Assembly: GCA_023410875.1 (NCBI GenBank)
Contig: JAEYPH010000014.1
Span: forward strand, 1 to 64,000
DNA length: 64,000 nt
From: Bacillota bacterium
GTDB taxonomy: Bacteria > Bacillota > Clostridia > Christensenellales > UMGS416
Direction: 5' to 3'
In this document: positions 17,533 to 26,653 of the stretch, in pieces
Layout: every line of letters starts with the position of its first letter
Position numbering within the stretch: the first letter of the stretch is position 1
Notes under the pieces: generated by a model
Database searches by the model: none
What the model saw: the letters and a program-made list of their open reading frames with translations, nothing else
Told to the model about the DNA's origin: nothing
Made by a program: the position numbers and the translations under genes

Positions 17533-19137
17533 TTACTTGAACAGCTCTTCGAGATATTCGGTCGGATTGTCCTTGGACCACTTGGACATGGCGTCCTTCA
17601 TGGCCTGGCCGCCGGAGGACATGTAGTCGCTTAGGAAGGCGGTGAAGTCCTCATCGGTCGTCTTGTTCTCTACGATGGCCTTGAGCATGAAGTCGTTGAG
17701 CTTGGTGGCCAGCGCCTGGGAGTTCTGCTGCACCTCGGGCAGGCCGTTGGCGAAGGAGGAGCGGTCCAGAACCAGCGTGGCGTCGGGCAGGTTGGAGTTT
17801 ACGAATTCATAGGCCACAGCCATCTCGGCGGTCTTGCGCACGCGGGCCTGCCATTGCTTGAACTCCACAGCCCTTTCCTGCACACCGATGAACTGGTTGG
17901 CCCAGTTCAGGTCGTTGAAGGCCGGGAAAATCGGGTAATAGTTGCCGTTCTTGACCTCATAGTGGGTGCCCTCGTCGCCGATGTGGGTCGCCATGAAGAT
18001 CTTGGGCTCGGAGAGCAGGTTCATGTAGTTGATGGCGTGCTCGGGTGCCTTGGAGGACTTGGGTACGCCGTAATACTTGGCTACGCCGGAGATGTTCTGC
18101 AGCACGTATTTGCCGCTCTTGTCCTTCAGGGGTGTGGAGAACATCACGAGGTCCTTGGAGAGGTTGTTGGCCTGCAGCGCAGGCACCAGGCGCGGGAGCT
18201 CCCATATGGCGTATTGGCTCACATAAGCGCCGGTGCCGGTGAACTTCTGGTCGATGTTTTCGGACTTGTTGATGGGCAGATCAGGGTCCAGCAGGCCGTC
18301 CTTATACAGCCCGGCCATATAGCGGATGTAGTCCTTGAAGCCCGGCTGCTCGGCGATGTTGACATAACCGTTGGCGGTTTCAATCCAGGTGATGTTGGGC
18401 AGGCCGAAGGCGGTCATCAGGTCCTTCTGCCACACGTTCAGGCCGGTCAGCGGCGGCACGTTCTTGGCGGCCTTGATGGCCTTCAGGAAGGCGGTAAAGG
18501 AATCCAGGTCCGTGGGCACGGTCAGCTTGAGCTCGTCCAGGATCTCCTGCTTGGTCATGAGGACATTGTCAAACCGGGTGCCGAACGTGATGCCGATGCC
18601 GTCGCCGGACTGACGGGGCAGGCCCACGGTCTCGCCGGCGGCGTTCTTGGAGGCCTTCCAGGCCAGATCAGACACAGCGGGCACGATGTAGTCGCCGTAA
18701 TCGGCCAGATACTTATCCAGCGCGGTGAGCACGCCGATGTCGGCCAGGCGGCCAAACATGGTGCCGGAGAGCTCTACGAGGTCATACTCGGTGCCGGAGG
18801 ACATTTCCAGCATGAGCTTCTCATCGCCGTTGGAGGTCGGGAGCATCTCGTATTTGACCTGATAGCCGGTCAACTCCATCATCTTCTTGCACGGGATGTC
18901 CTCGTTGGGGTCATAGGTGCGGCCGCCCACGAGGAACTTGAGAACCGGGCGGTTCTCCGTGAGTGTGTCCTTGGTGGCCGGAGCCGAGGGAGTGGCCTCC
19001 GTGCTGGGCGCAACGGACGCAGCTTCTGTGGCGGCCGCGGTGGGCGAGGGTGTGGCGGCGGGCTTGGACGTGCAGGCGGTCAGCGCAACGCCGAACACCA
19101 GCGCCAGAGCCAGCACCATCACGAGCGTTTTCTTCAT
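17533..19137 (-). CDS. Sugar ABC transporter solute-binding lipoprotein
   Basis: A 534-residue extracellular binding protein of the long LipO/YtcQ type. The N-terminal signal peptide ends in the lipobox LTAC (Cys near residue 22), followed by a Ser/Thr/Pro/Ala-rich linker to about residue 60. It delivers a carbohydrate to the two permeases encoded just upstream at 19193 and 20090. AGGAGG lies 8 bases before the ATG. No ATPase gene is present; systems of this type usually borrow a shared MsmX-like ATPase encoded elsewhere. The sugar is not readable, but the glycosidase and oxidoreductase context suggests an oligosaccharide or glycoside. Confidence 0.9.
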   Translation of the reverse strand: MKKTLVMVLALALVFGVALTACTSKPAATPSPTAAATEAASVAPSTEATPSAPATKDTLTENRPVLKFLVGGRTYDPNEDIPCKKMMELTGYQVKYEMLPTSNGDEKLMLEMSSGTEYDLVELSGTMFGRLADIGVLTALDKYLADYGDYIVPAVSDLAWKASKNAAGETVGLPRQSGDGIGITFGTRFDNVLMTKQEILDELKLTVPTDLDSFTAFLKAIKAAKNVPPLTGLNVWQKDLMTAFGLPNITWIETANGYVNIAEQPGFKDYIRYMAGLYKDGLLDPDLPINKSENIDQKFTGTGAYVSQYAIWELPRLVPALQANNLSKDLVMFSTPLKDKSGKYVLQNISGVAKYYGVPKSSKAPEHAINYMNLLSEPKIFMATHIGDEGTHYEVKNGNYYPIFPAFNDLNWANQFIGVQERAVEFKQWQARVRKTAEMAVAYEFVNSNLPDATLVLDRSSFANGLPEVQQNSQALATKLNDFMLKAIVENKTTDEDFTAFLSDYMSSGGQAMKDAMSKWSKDNPTEYLEELFK

Positions 19138-19192
19138 TGGGTGAATCCTCCTTTTTATTTTGCCTCATGCTTGCGCATGTATAAGCCGTGGG

Positions 19193-20077
19193 TCAGCCCT
19201 TGACCGAGCCGATGTTGATGCCCTTTACGAAGTACCGCTGCAGGAACGGATACACCAGCAGGATGGGCAGCGTGGCCAGCATGATCGTCGTGGCGCGTAT
19301 GGAATCGGGTGCAGTGTTCATGTATTTATCCATGTCCATCTGCATCGAGGCCGGGTCTGCCGCCGTCATCGTGGAGGTCACCAGGTCATACAGGTACTGC
19401 TGCAGGGGCTTGAGCGAGGGATTGGTGATGTAGAGCACGCCGGAGAAGTAGTTGTTCCAGTATCCCACGGCGTAGAACAGGCCCACCGTGGCGATCACCG
19501 GCATGGACATCGGGATGACGATGGAGAAAAGCGTGCGCAGGTTCGTGGCGCCGTCTATCTTGGCCGATTCCTCCACGCTCTCGGGCAGCTGCTCGTAGAA
19601 TGTCTTGATCAGCAGCACGTTGAACACCGACAGCATGCCCGGCAGCACCAGCGCCCAGATTTTATTGATCAGGCCCAGAGACTTGAACAGTACGTAGTTG
19701 GGGATGATGCCGCCGTTGAAGAGCATGATGAAGATGAAGACCAGCAGCAGAGGCTTCCTGCCCACCATTTCGGGCTTGGAAAGCGGATAGGCCACCGTGG
19801 TTGTCAGCAGCATCGCGCATACGGTGCCCAAAATGGTGACGAACACCGACACGCCGAAGGCATTCATGAACTCCGGCTGATCCAGCACGTAGCGATAGGT
19901 GCCAAACTGCAGGCCCATGGGCCAGAACAGCACCTTGCCCGCCACGACCGCCGCCTCACCGGACAGGGATTTGGACAGCACATACAGGAAAGGCAGCAGC
20001 GTGGCAAGCCCGAACAGCACCAGCAAAACGTGATTGACGATATCGAAGATGACTTCACCCAATGACTTGCGTTTCAT
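19193..20077 (-). CDS. Carbohydrate ABC transporter permease, YtcP/AraQ type
   Basis: A 294-residue inner-membrane permease with about six helices. The cytoplasmic EAA loop that docks on the ATPase reads ESAKIDGATNLRTLFSIVIPMSMP near residues 175-198. The C-terminus KGINIGSVKG is typical of this family. It starts 12 bases after the other permease and is followed by the binding protein gene after 55 bases, so the three form one transporter unit. GAAAGAGG precedes the ATG. Confidence 0.92.
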   Translation of the reverse strand: MKRKSLGEVIFDIVNHVLLVLFGLATLLPFLYVLSKSLSGEAAVVAGKVLFWPMGLQFGTYRYVLDQPEFMNAFGVSVFVTILGTVCAMLLTTTVAYPLSKPEMVGRKPLLLVFIFIMLFNGGIIPNYVLFKSLGLINKIWALVLPGMLSVFNVLLIKTFYEQLPESVEESAKIDGATNLRTLFSIVIPMSMPVIATVGLFYAVGYWNNYFSGVLYITNPSLKPLQQYLYDLVTSTMTAADPASMQMDMDKYMNTAPDSIRATTIMLATLPILLVYPFLQRYFVKGINIGSVKG

Positions 20078-20089
20078 GTGCGCCTCTTT

Positions 20090-21064
20090 CTACCAAATGG
20101 ATTTGCCGGTGATGCGCCGGGAGAAGAAGTTGCAGCTGATGACCAGGATGAAGGCGACCAGCGAGTTGAACAGGCCCACCGCCGTGCCGAAGGAGAAATT
20201 CAGCCTGCCCAAGCCCTCGCGGTAGACATAGGTGCCGATGATGTCGGCCACGTCGTACACCGCGGGGTTGTACATAATGAAAATCTGCTCAAAGCCCGCG
20301 TCCAGTATGCGGCTGACCCTGAGGATCAGCATCATGACGATGGTCGGCACGATGGAGGGCAATGTGATGTGGCGCATCTGCTTGACCTTGCCGGCGCCGT
20401 CGATCATCGCTGCTTCGTACAGCGACGGGTCGATGCCGGTGATGGCCGCCAGATAAATGATGGAACCCCAGCCGACTTCCTTCCACGCGTCGGTGAACAC
20501 CAGCGTGGCCCGAAACCACGACTTGTTGACCAGGAACATGATGGACTCACTGCCCAAGGATTTCAGCGCCATGTTGACGATGCCCGTGGAGCCCAGCAGC
20601 GACACGAAGATGCCGCTGACGACCGCCCAGGACAGGAAATGGGGCAGATAGACGATGGTCTGCAGCCCTCTTTTGAAGTACAGGTTGCCGACTTCATTGA
20701 TCATCATGGCCAGCAGGATGGGCATAGGGAACACGAAGAGGACCTTCAGGGCGCTTATGACCAGCGTGTTGGAGAACACCTGACGGAAATCGTCGTTGGC
20801 AAACAGTTTGGTGAAATGCTTGAGGCCCACCCAATCGGAGGCGAAGATGGACTGGATGGGGGAATCGGCGGCAAACATGTTGTAATCCTGAAAGGCGATG
20901 GCGATGCCGCCCAAGGGCAGATAGTTGAAAATCAGGACGTAGATCAGCGCGGGGATGATGAGCAGATACATGTCGTAATTCCGCTTGACATACTGGATCT
21001 TCTGCTTTGTGGATCTCTTATTTTTCTTTGTCCCGCCCTGGAGCTGGACGACTTGATCGGTCAT
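20090..21064 (-). CDS. Carbohydrate ABC transporter permease, LplB type
   Basis: A 324-residue permease with about six helices and the LplB-type N-terminus (KIQYVKRNYDMYLLIIPALIY). The EAA loop reads EAAMIDGAGKVKQMRHITLPSI. I start at the ATG at 21064, at the beginning of family similarity and about 26 bases after the predicted transcription start; an open frame reaching 21181 would run through the promoter. It is the first gene of the transporter unit and is preceded by putative regulator repeats. Confidence 0.9.
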   Translation of the reverse strand: MTDQVVQLQGGTKKNKRSTKQKIQYVKRNYDMYLLIIPALIYVLIFNYLPLGGIAIAFQDYNMFAADSPIQSIFASDWVGLKHFTKLFANDDFRQVFSNTLVISALKVLFVFPMPILLAMMINEVGNLYFKRGLQTIVYLPHFLSWAVVSGIFVSLLGSTGIVNMALKSLGSESIMFLVNKSWFRATLVFTDAWKEVGWGSIIYLAAITGIDPSLYEAAMIDGAGKVKQMRHITLPSIVPTIVMMLILRVSRILDAGFEQIFIMYNPAVYDVADIIGTYVYREGLGRLNFSFGTAVGLFNSLVAFILVISCNFFSRRITGKSIW

Positions 21065-21096
21065 ATCCTCATCCCGCCTACTCGTTTTGTGGAACC

Positions 21097-21158
21097 AGTA
21101 TAGCAGTTGGATACGACCGGGATTAGTGCACTGGATTATGATTTGCATAACTGGATTA
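21097..21158 (-). promoter_or_regulatory. Regulated promoter of the sugar transporter operon
   Basis: The minus strand has an extended -10 (TGC-TATACT, 21102-21097) preceded by two exact copies of TAATCCAGT at 21158-21150 and 21138-21130, spaced 20 bases (two helical turns). A third partial copy (TAATCCCGG) at 21125-21117 falls where the -35 box would be. This is the arrangement expected for an AraC-type activator such as the neighbouring YesN-like response regulator. Confidence 0.6.
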
Positions 21159-21241
21159 AGGTTTTTGGGCAGTAGCTCCAATTGAGAGCCGTTTTATGTA
21201 TGTAATTCATCAAAAGAGGAAACGGCCCGGGCTCGGGCTAT

Positions 21242-23056
21242 TCAGGGACGCAAAGGCCCGCCGTCCGGCGGCAGCAGAATCCGCACGGTCGTCCCCGAGC
21301 CGATCACGCTTTCGTAGGTCAGGCCGTAGGGCTCGCCGTAGAAGATGCGGATGCGGTGCTGCACGTTGCCCACGCCGTAGCCGTGCACGGCGTTCTGCTG
21401 CTTTTTGAGCTCCACGACGGAAAGCAACTCGTGGATCTGCCTGTGGCTCATGCCGATGCCGTCGTCGGCGATGGTAATGAGCATGTCGTCGCCGCCGCGC
21501 CCGATGCCGATGCTCAGCGTGCCGCCCTTGCGTTCGGATTTCATCAGCCCGTGCATGATCGCGTTTTCCACGATGGGCTGCAGCAGCAGTTTCATGATCG
21601 GGCAGCCCAGCAGCGAGTCGTCGATGCTCCACACCACATGGATGGCGTCGTTGTAGCGCTTGTTCTGTATCTCGATGTAGTAGCGCACATGCTCGATTTC
21701 ATCCTGCACGGTCACGACATCCCTGCCCTGGGCCAGCGATTTGCGATAGAAGCCCGAGAGCGAAGTGATGATCCGGGGCAGCTCCTCGTGCTCGCCGCCC
21801 TTGGCCATCCAGTAGAGCATGTCCAGCGTGTTGTAGAGGAAGTGGGGGTTGATCTGGGATTGCAGCGCGTTCAAATCGGCGTGCTTGGCCTGTTGGCCCA
21901 GCTCATAGCGCTCGTCCATCAGGCGGTTCATGCGCTCGAAGAGCAGATTGATGCAGTTTTGCAGCCGGCCGATCACGTCGCCGGAGGACACCAGCAGGCG
22001 GGCGTTCACATCGCCGTCGCTGTATCGCTGCACCGTCTCGGTCATGCTCTTAACGGTGTTGGTGAAGCTGCGGGACAGCAGCAGCGTAACCAGTATGATC
22101 ACCAGCACCACAGGGCCCATCACCATGAGCATCTGCAAGAACAACGTGCGCCGGCCATGGTTCATCTTGTCCGAGGGGACCATCTCCACCAGATACCAGC
22201 CGGACGCCTCCAGGGGCACCCAGTTCACATACCAGCCCTTGTAGCGCGCGGCGGTGATGCCCTCGGAGCCTGCAAAACGCGCGACGATCTCCCGCTTGTA
22301 GCCTTCCTCCTGGGGCAGCACCATGGCGCGCATGGAGCCGCTCATGGCGATGACGGTTCCGGTGCGGTCCATGATGCACATGGCGTTGTCCGAAGGCGTC
22401 ACGTTTTCCGAAAGGATGTTCTGCAGCCAGGCTTCGCTGATATCGACGACCGCCACGCCAATGAGCCGGTTGTTGCGCTTGTAATCGCGGATGCCCGTGG
22501 CCAGCGACACCACGTTGTGGGTCACATACAGCAGATAGTCCTGTGTGTGGGTCGGGACGTAGACATAAGGCAGCCGCTGGACGGTCTCAAACCACGGCTC
22601 CCGCTCGATGCGGCTCAAAGGGAACGTGTTCACCGTCTCCGCGGAATAAAACAGCTCATCGCGCACGAACAGCCGGGTCTTGAAGACGCTTTCGGTCGTG
22701 TTCACGAGGTTCACATAGCCCAGCAGGTCCCGCAGGTCCAGAGATTGCTCGTAGATACCCAGCTGTGTTGGGTCGGCGGACAGTATGTTGATGACCTCGG
22801 GTATCGATGTCAGCGTGGACAGGGCGCTCTGGTTCGAGAGGAAATCGTTGTTGATGATCGTCGCCGTCTGGCCCAGCGCGCGGTAGTCGCTGTTCACTGT
22901 CTCGGTGAAGATGATGCGCTCGGCGCTGCGGAAGAACAGTGGCGCCATGATGAACAACGGAATCAGCGCAAACAGCACGAAAACCGTCGCGACCTTCTGA
23001 AACAGCGAAAGCGAAACCAGTTTTTCCGAGTAATATTGAAAAAGCCTGCTAAACAT
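21242..23056 (-). CDS. Sensor histidine kinase, YesM family
   Basis: A 604-residue membrane kinase. A transmembrane helix lies near residues 17-38; an extracellular sensor domain follows to about 285; a second helix near 290-312 leads into a HAMP domain (SFTNTVKSMTETVQRYSDGD). The family-typical phospho-acceptor region contains QINPHFLYNTLDMLYWM with His near 402. The ATPase domain has PIVENAIMHG (N box) and DDGIGM (G1). Its start overlaps the response regulator stop by 8 bases (ATGTTTAG), so translation is coupled. It should sense an extracellular sugar, or the binding protein, and control the transporter promoter at 21097-21158. Confidence 0.93.
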   Translation of the reverse strand: MFSRLFQYYSEKLVSLSLFQKVATVFVLFALIPLFIMAPLFFRSAERIIFTETVNSDYRALGQTATIINNDFLSNQSALSTLTSIPEVINILSADPTQLGIYEQSLDLRDLLGYVNLVNTTESVFKTRLFVRDELFYSAETVNTFPLSRIEREPWFETVQRLPYVYVPTHTQDYLLYVTHNVVSLATGIRDYKRNNRLIGVAVVDISEAWLQNILSENVTPSDNAMCIMDRTGTVIAMSGSMRAMVLPQEEGYKREIVARFAGSEGITAARYKGWYVNWVPLEASGWYLVEMVPSDKMNHGRRTLFLQMLMVMGPVVLVIILVTLLLSRSFTNTVKSMTETVQRYSDGDVNARLLVSSGDVIGRLQNCINLLFERMNRLMDERYELGQQAKHADLNALQSQINPHFLYNTLDMLYWMAKGGEHEELPRIITSLSGFYRKSLAQGRDVVTVQDEIEHVRYYIEIQNKRYNDAIHVVWSIDDSLLGCPIMKLLLQPIVENAIMHGLMKSERKGGTLSIGIGRGGDDMLITIADDGIGMSHRQIHELLSVVELKKQQNAVHGYGVGNVQHRIRIFYGEPYGLTYESVIGSGTTVRILLPPDGGPLRP

Positions 23057-24587
23057 CCATGCTCATTTTCTTATACAGATTGGGCGTCGTGCCCGTATGC
23101 TGGTTGAAGACGCGGGAGAAATACCCAACGTTTCGATATCCGACCATATCCGATATTTCGTTCACGGTATGGTCGGTGCTCACCAGCAGCGTCTTGGCCT
23201 TATCCATGCGCGCCTGCTGCACATATTGGTTGATCGTGATGCCCGTGACCTCCTTGAACAGCGCGCACAGATAGGTGGGCGACAGATACACGGTGCGGGC
23301 GATGGCCTTCACCGAGATGTCGCCGTCCAGGTGCTTCCAGATGTATCTCTTGGCGCTGTAGATCGCGCCGATCTTCTTGTCCTTTGTCAGAATGGTGTTG
23401 GTATATTTGTTGATCAGCCGATGGAGGATGTCCATGAGCTGGTCCAGCGTGAAGGCCGACATCACGGCCTTCTGCAGGACGACCGGATCGTCGGACAGAT
23501 CTTCCAAAAACTCCTTTTTGTAGCCTTCGGCCAGAATCTGGCAGATGCGCAGCGTCACGGATTTGATATGGGACACCGGCGTGTCCGGGTTTTCGGCGAA
23601 CCTGCCGTAGATCCGCTCCACGGTCTCGGTGATGCGCAAGGGCTCGTTGTGGGCGCAGAAGGAGGCGATGTCGGCAAGCTGGCTCTCGCCCGGCTTGTAC
23701 TGACCGCCCTTGCGATTGCCGGCGGTATTCACCGAGCCGATGCCCCGGAAAAACGCCAGCTCCAGCGCCTTGCAGGCCGCGCGGTAGGAGGAGCCCGCAT
23801 CCATCAGCGTCTGGAAGCAGCTGCCTATGCCGATGGCGATGTGCTCCCTGGCCTCGGGCAGGCCGGTCAGTATGGTGTCGGCCAGTTCGGTCACCCGTTG
23901 GGTCAGCGTGCCGCCCGCCCCGCTGCGCTCGTCCTTTATGAGCATCACGATCATGTCGCCCATGCGTACGGTCGTATATCGATAGTGTGGGTCTTCGGAA
24001 AAGGAGGATATCATGTGCAGCGTGAACATGTTGATCTGCTGCTCGGTGTCCACGGTGTTCTCGTGCTTGTAATGCATGGCCGCCAGCATGATGTATTCCG
24101 ACGGGGCATGCAACGCCGCGCCAGCCTTCTGACGCAGGATGTCTTCGTTGTTGCCGGTCAGCAGCAGACGCAGCGTCTCCTGGTCAAAGGCCTGCGCCGG
24201 CATGCCCTCCGAGGATTCGCGCCGCTGAATGGCCCGTTCCAGGGCCTCCTTGAACTGGTCTTCATCCACCGGTTTGTCCAGATAGTCGATGGCGCCGATG
24301 CGGATGGCCGTCTTTAGGTATTCGCGGTCGGAATAGCCGCTCATGAAGATCACGGCGATGTCCGGGTCGATCTGCTTGGCCTTGAGCGTAAAGGCGATGC
24401 CGTCCATGCCCGGCATGCGGATGTCGCACAGCAGGATGCCGGGATGATGGCGTTGGGTCAGCTCCAGCGCTTCCAGGCCATCGTGGGCCAAGCCCGCGAT
24501 TTCCACATCCAGGCCGCTGTCCTTCACGCGCTGCGCCACGCCTTCCAGCGTGCGCTGCTCGTCGTCCACGATCAGAACCTTTTGCAT
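23049..24587 (-). CDS. Response regulator, YesN family (REC plus AraC domain)
   Basis: A 512-residue regulator. The receiver domain occupies residues 1-120 with acidic residues in VDDEQRT and the phospho-acceptor Asp in LLCDIRMPGMDG. A long central region of unknown function follows, and the last 100 residues form an AraC-type DNA-binding domain (VKAIARTVYLSPTYLCALFKEVTG, NEISDMVGYRNVGYFSRVFNQHTG). GGAGGTGAG lies before the ATG at 24587; the longer open frame upstream crosses the promoter. The partner kinase gene overlaps by 8 bases. Confidence 0.93.
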   Translation of the reverse strand: MQKVLIVDDEQRTLEGVAQRVKDSGLDVEIAGLAHDGLEALELTQRHHPGILLCDIRMPGMDGIAFTLKAKQIDPDIAVIFMSGYSDREYLKTAIRIGAIDYLDKPVDEDQFKEALERAIQRRESSEGMPAQAFDQETLRLLLTGNNEDILRQKAGAALHAPSEYIMLAAMHYKHENTVDTEQQINMFTLHMISSFSEDPHYRYTTVRMGDMIVMLIKDERSGAGGTLTQRVTELADTILTGLPEAREHIAIGIGSCFQTLMDAGSSYRAACKALELAFFRGIGSVNTAGNRKGGQYKPGESQLADIASFCAHNEPLRITETVERIYGRFAENPDTPVSHIKSVTLRICQILAEGYKKEFLEDLSDDPVVLQKAVMSAFTLDQLMDILHRLINKYTNTILTKDKKIGAIYSAKRYIWKHLDGDISVKAIARTVYLSPTYLCALFKEVTGITINQYVQQARMDKAKTLLVSTDHTVNEISDMVGYRNVGYFSRVFNQHTGTTPNLYKKMSMDV

Positions 24588-24638
24588 CCGCTCACCTCCG
24601 CCCTGATCCATCATCCTGATTCGAGATGTTGTAGAAAT

Positions 24639-24667
24639 AGTATAACGGTTCATGGATATATTGTACA
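24639..24667 (-). promoter_or_regulatory. Promoter of the two-component operon
   Basis: On the minus strand TGTACA and TATACT are separated by exactly 17 bases, about 50 bases upstream of the YesN-type start. Confidence 0.55.
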
Positions 24668-24673
24668 GACGTA

Positions 24674-25426
24674 TCACTCCCGTTCCTTTGGCAGCCTTCG
24701 CCGCCAGTGGGCGGGCGAAGCGCCGGTGTGCTGGCGGAACAGGCGGCTGAAATAGTACGGGTCCTGAAAGCCGCACAGCGCGCTTACCCGGGCCACGCTG
24801 GCGCCGCTGCGGTTGTGGGACAGCAGCTGCATGGCGTGAGCCATCCTCAGCCTGGTCAGGTATTCGTGGGGCGTCTCCCCGGTGTGGAGCTTAAAGATCC
24901 GCCGCAGATAGCCCATGGACAGGCCCAGCGGCGCCAGCGCCTGCTCCAGTTGGAATTCAGGGTTGGAAAGGTTGTGGATCAGCACCGCTTTGACGCGCTC
25001 CACCGGCAGGCTGCGTCCTTCTTCGGGCAGCAGCGCGACAAGCAGGCTCCGGATGGCGCCCAGCAGATGCTGGCACAGCATGTCGCCCCCCGGCCGGCGT
25101 AGGTGCGCCTCCTCATAGAAGACGCTCAGCAGCTTCTCCAGGCTAAAGGTCGGCGTGTCCCGCAGCACCAGCGGGCATGGCGGAAAATCCATGTTTTTGA
25201 GCGTCAGGTGTAGGTTGCGGAAACCCGCTTCGGCCAGCTCCTCATGGCCGCAGCCCGGCGGGATCAGCACGACGGTGCCCCGCTCGAAGGGCGTTTTGGC
25301 AGTGCCCAGCGTCAGCACGCCGCTGCCCTCGATGTAACACACAATTTCCCAATAGTCCGGATGGGCATGCACCGGGAAATGGACGATCTTCTCTGTGATC
25401 ATGCCGATGCCGATCAGATTGTTCAT
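24674..25426 (-). CDS. AraC-family regulator with cupin sensor
   Basis: A 250-residue one-component regulator. The N-terminal 100 residues are a cupin-like sugar-sensing domain (HAHPDYWEIVCYIEGSGVL, VLIPPGCGHEE). The C-terminal 100 residues hold two helix-turn-helix motifs (QALAPLGLSMGYLRRIFKLHTG, ARVSALCGFQDPYYFSRLFRQHTG). GGGGGTG precedes the ATG at 25426; an ATG at 25444 also exists. It diverges from the FG-GAP/GH4 operon, its most likely target, and sits beside the two-component operon. Cupin sensing of a sugar is family knowledge; the ligand is unknown. Confidence 0.9.
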   Translation of the reverse strand: MNNLIGIGMITEKIVHFPVHAHPDYWEIVCYIEGSGVLTLGTAKTPFERGTVVLIPPGCGHEELAEAGFRNLHLTLKNMDFPPCPLVLRDTPTFSLEKLLSVFYEEAHLRRPGGDMLCQHLLGAIRSLLVALLPEEGRSLPVERVKAVLIHNLSNPEFQLEQALAPLGLSMGYLRRIFKLHTGETPHEYLTRLRMAHAMQLLSHNRSGASVARVSALCGFQDPYYFSRLFRQHTGASPAHWRRRLPKERE

Positions 25427-25561
25427 ACGCACCCCCAGAAACATTTTAATTTCATGGGTTCGTTTTGTCCATCTATATATTCACATTGTCAATTCTATAT
25501 TACGCTGCCGTTGCTATACTTTGCATGGGCAAATCTCCAACAACCAACAAGGAGGCTCAAG

Positions 25562-26629
25562 ATGGATCTGCGGTTTGAACGGATCAAGATCGACGACGGA
25601 ACCTTTGAGGCGGCCAGCGCCTTCGACGTGGATGGCGACGGCGTGCTGGACATCGTATGCGGCGGCCATTGGTACAAAGGTCCGGATTTTACGGAAAAGA
25701 TCAAGATGTGCGACGTGATGCCCGAGGGGGAGTATTTTGACGACTTCTCCGACTATGGCATGGACGTGAACGGCGACGGATGCATCGACGTGATCACCGG
25801 CGGGTGGTTCGGCCAGACGCTGCGCTGGCGGGAGAACCCCGGCGACCGCGGCCTGTGGACGGTGCACGACATCGACCATTGCGGCTGCATCGAGACCATC
25901 CGTTTCTACGACATCGACGGCTGTGGCACGGCGGAGATTTTCCCCAACACGCCCGGCGAACCCCAGGCCTTCTATAAGCTCATCAAGGACGCCGACGGTC
26001 GCGGCACCGGCCGCTTCCAGAAGTTCGTGATCTCCCAGGGCCCCTCGGGCCACGGCATGGGCTTCGGCGACATCAACGGCGACGGAGAGATCGAAATTAT
26101 CCTGTGCAACGGCTACCTGAAACGGCAGGGCAGCGTCTATGAACCCTGGCAGTTCGTGCACTGCTTTGACCAGCCCATGGCCAGCGTGCCCATGCTCGTG
26201 CACGATGTGGACGGCGATGGCATTGCCGACATCATCGCCGCCAACGCCCACAACTACGGCCTCTATTGGCTGCAGCAGAAGCCCGACGGCACCTTCGTCA
26301 AGCACGACATCGACACCGGGAACGCCCAGTACCACGACATGCAGCTGGCCGACATCGACAACGACGGGCAGATGGAGCTCGTGACCGGCAAGCGCTACCG
26401 CGCCCACTGCGGCAATGACCCGGGGGACAACGACCCGGTGCAGACGTGCTATTTCAAGATAAACAACGGAGCCTTTGAGAAGCACATCGTGGACGCTGGT
26501 CCCGCCGCGGAGCACTCCGGTGTGGGCATCTATTTCTGGCTGGCGGACCTTGATGGCAACGGCTGGCTGGACATCGTCGCCCCCGGCAAGGAGGGGCTGT
26601 ACCTGTTCCGTAATCTGGGTCTTCAATAA
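25562..26629 (+). CDS. FG-GAP/VCBS seven-repeat propeller without signal peptide
   Basis: A 355-residue protein made almost entirely of FG-GAP/VCBS repeats. Seven calcium-loop-like motifs are visible at regular spacing: DVDGDGVLDI, DVNGDGCIDV, DIDGCGTAEI, DINGDGEIEI, DVDGDGIADI, DIDNDGQMEL and DLDGNGWLDI. This fits one seven-bladed beta-propeller. There is no signal peptide, transmembrane segment or cell-wall anchor, unusual for a fold generally found outside the cell. AAGGAGG lies before the ATG at 25562. The stop is 24 bases before the GH4 start, so it is cotranscribed with a glycosidase and an oxidoreductase. An enzymatic role (some seven-bladed propellers are lyases or isomerases) or a binding role is speculative. 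Confidence 0.8.
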   Translation: MDLRFERIKIDDGTFEAASAFDVDGDGVLDIVCGGHWYKGPDFTEKIKMCDVMPEGEYFDDFSDYGMDVNGDGCIDVITGGWFGQTLRWRENPGDRGLWTVHDIDHCGCIETIRFYDIDGCGTAEIFPNTPGEPQAFYKLIKDADGRGTGRFQKFVISQGPSGHGMGFGDINGDGEIEIILCNGYLKRQGSVYEPWQFVHCFDQPMASVPMLVHDVDGDGIADIIAANAHNYGLYWLQQKPDGTFVKHDIDTGNAQYHDMQLADIDNDGQMELVTGKRYRAHCGNDPGDNDPVQTCYFKINNGAFEKHIVDAGPAAEHSGVGIYFWLADLDGNGWLDIVAPGKEGLYLFRNLGLQ

Positions 26630-26653
26630 CAGCCGGGCGAAGGAGGAAGCACA

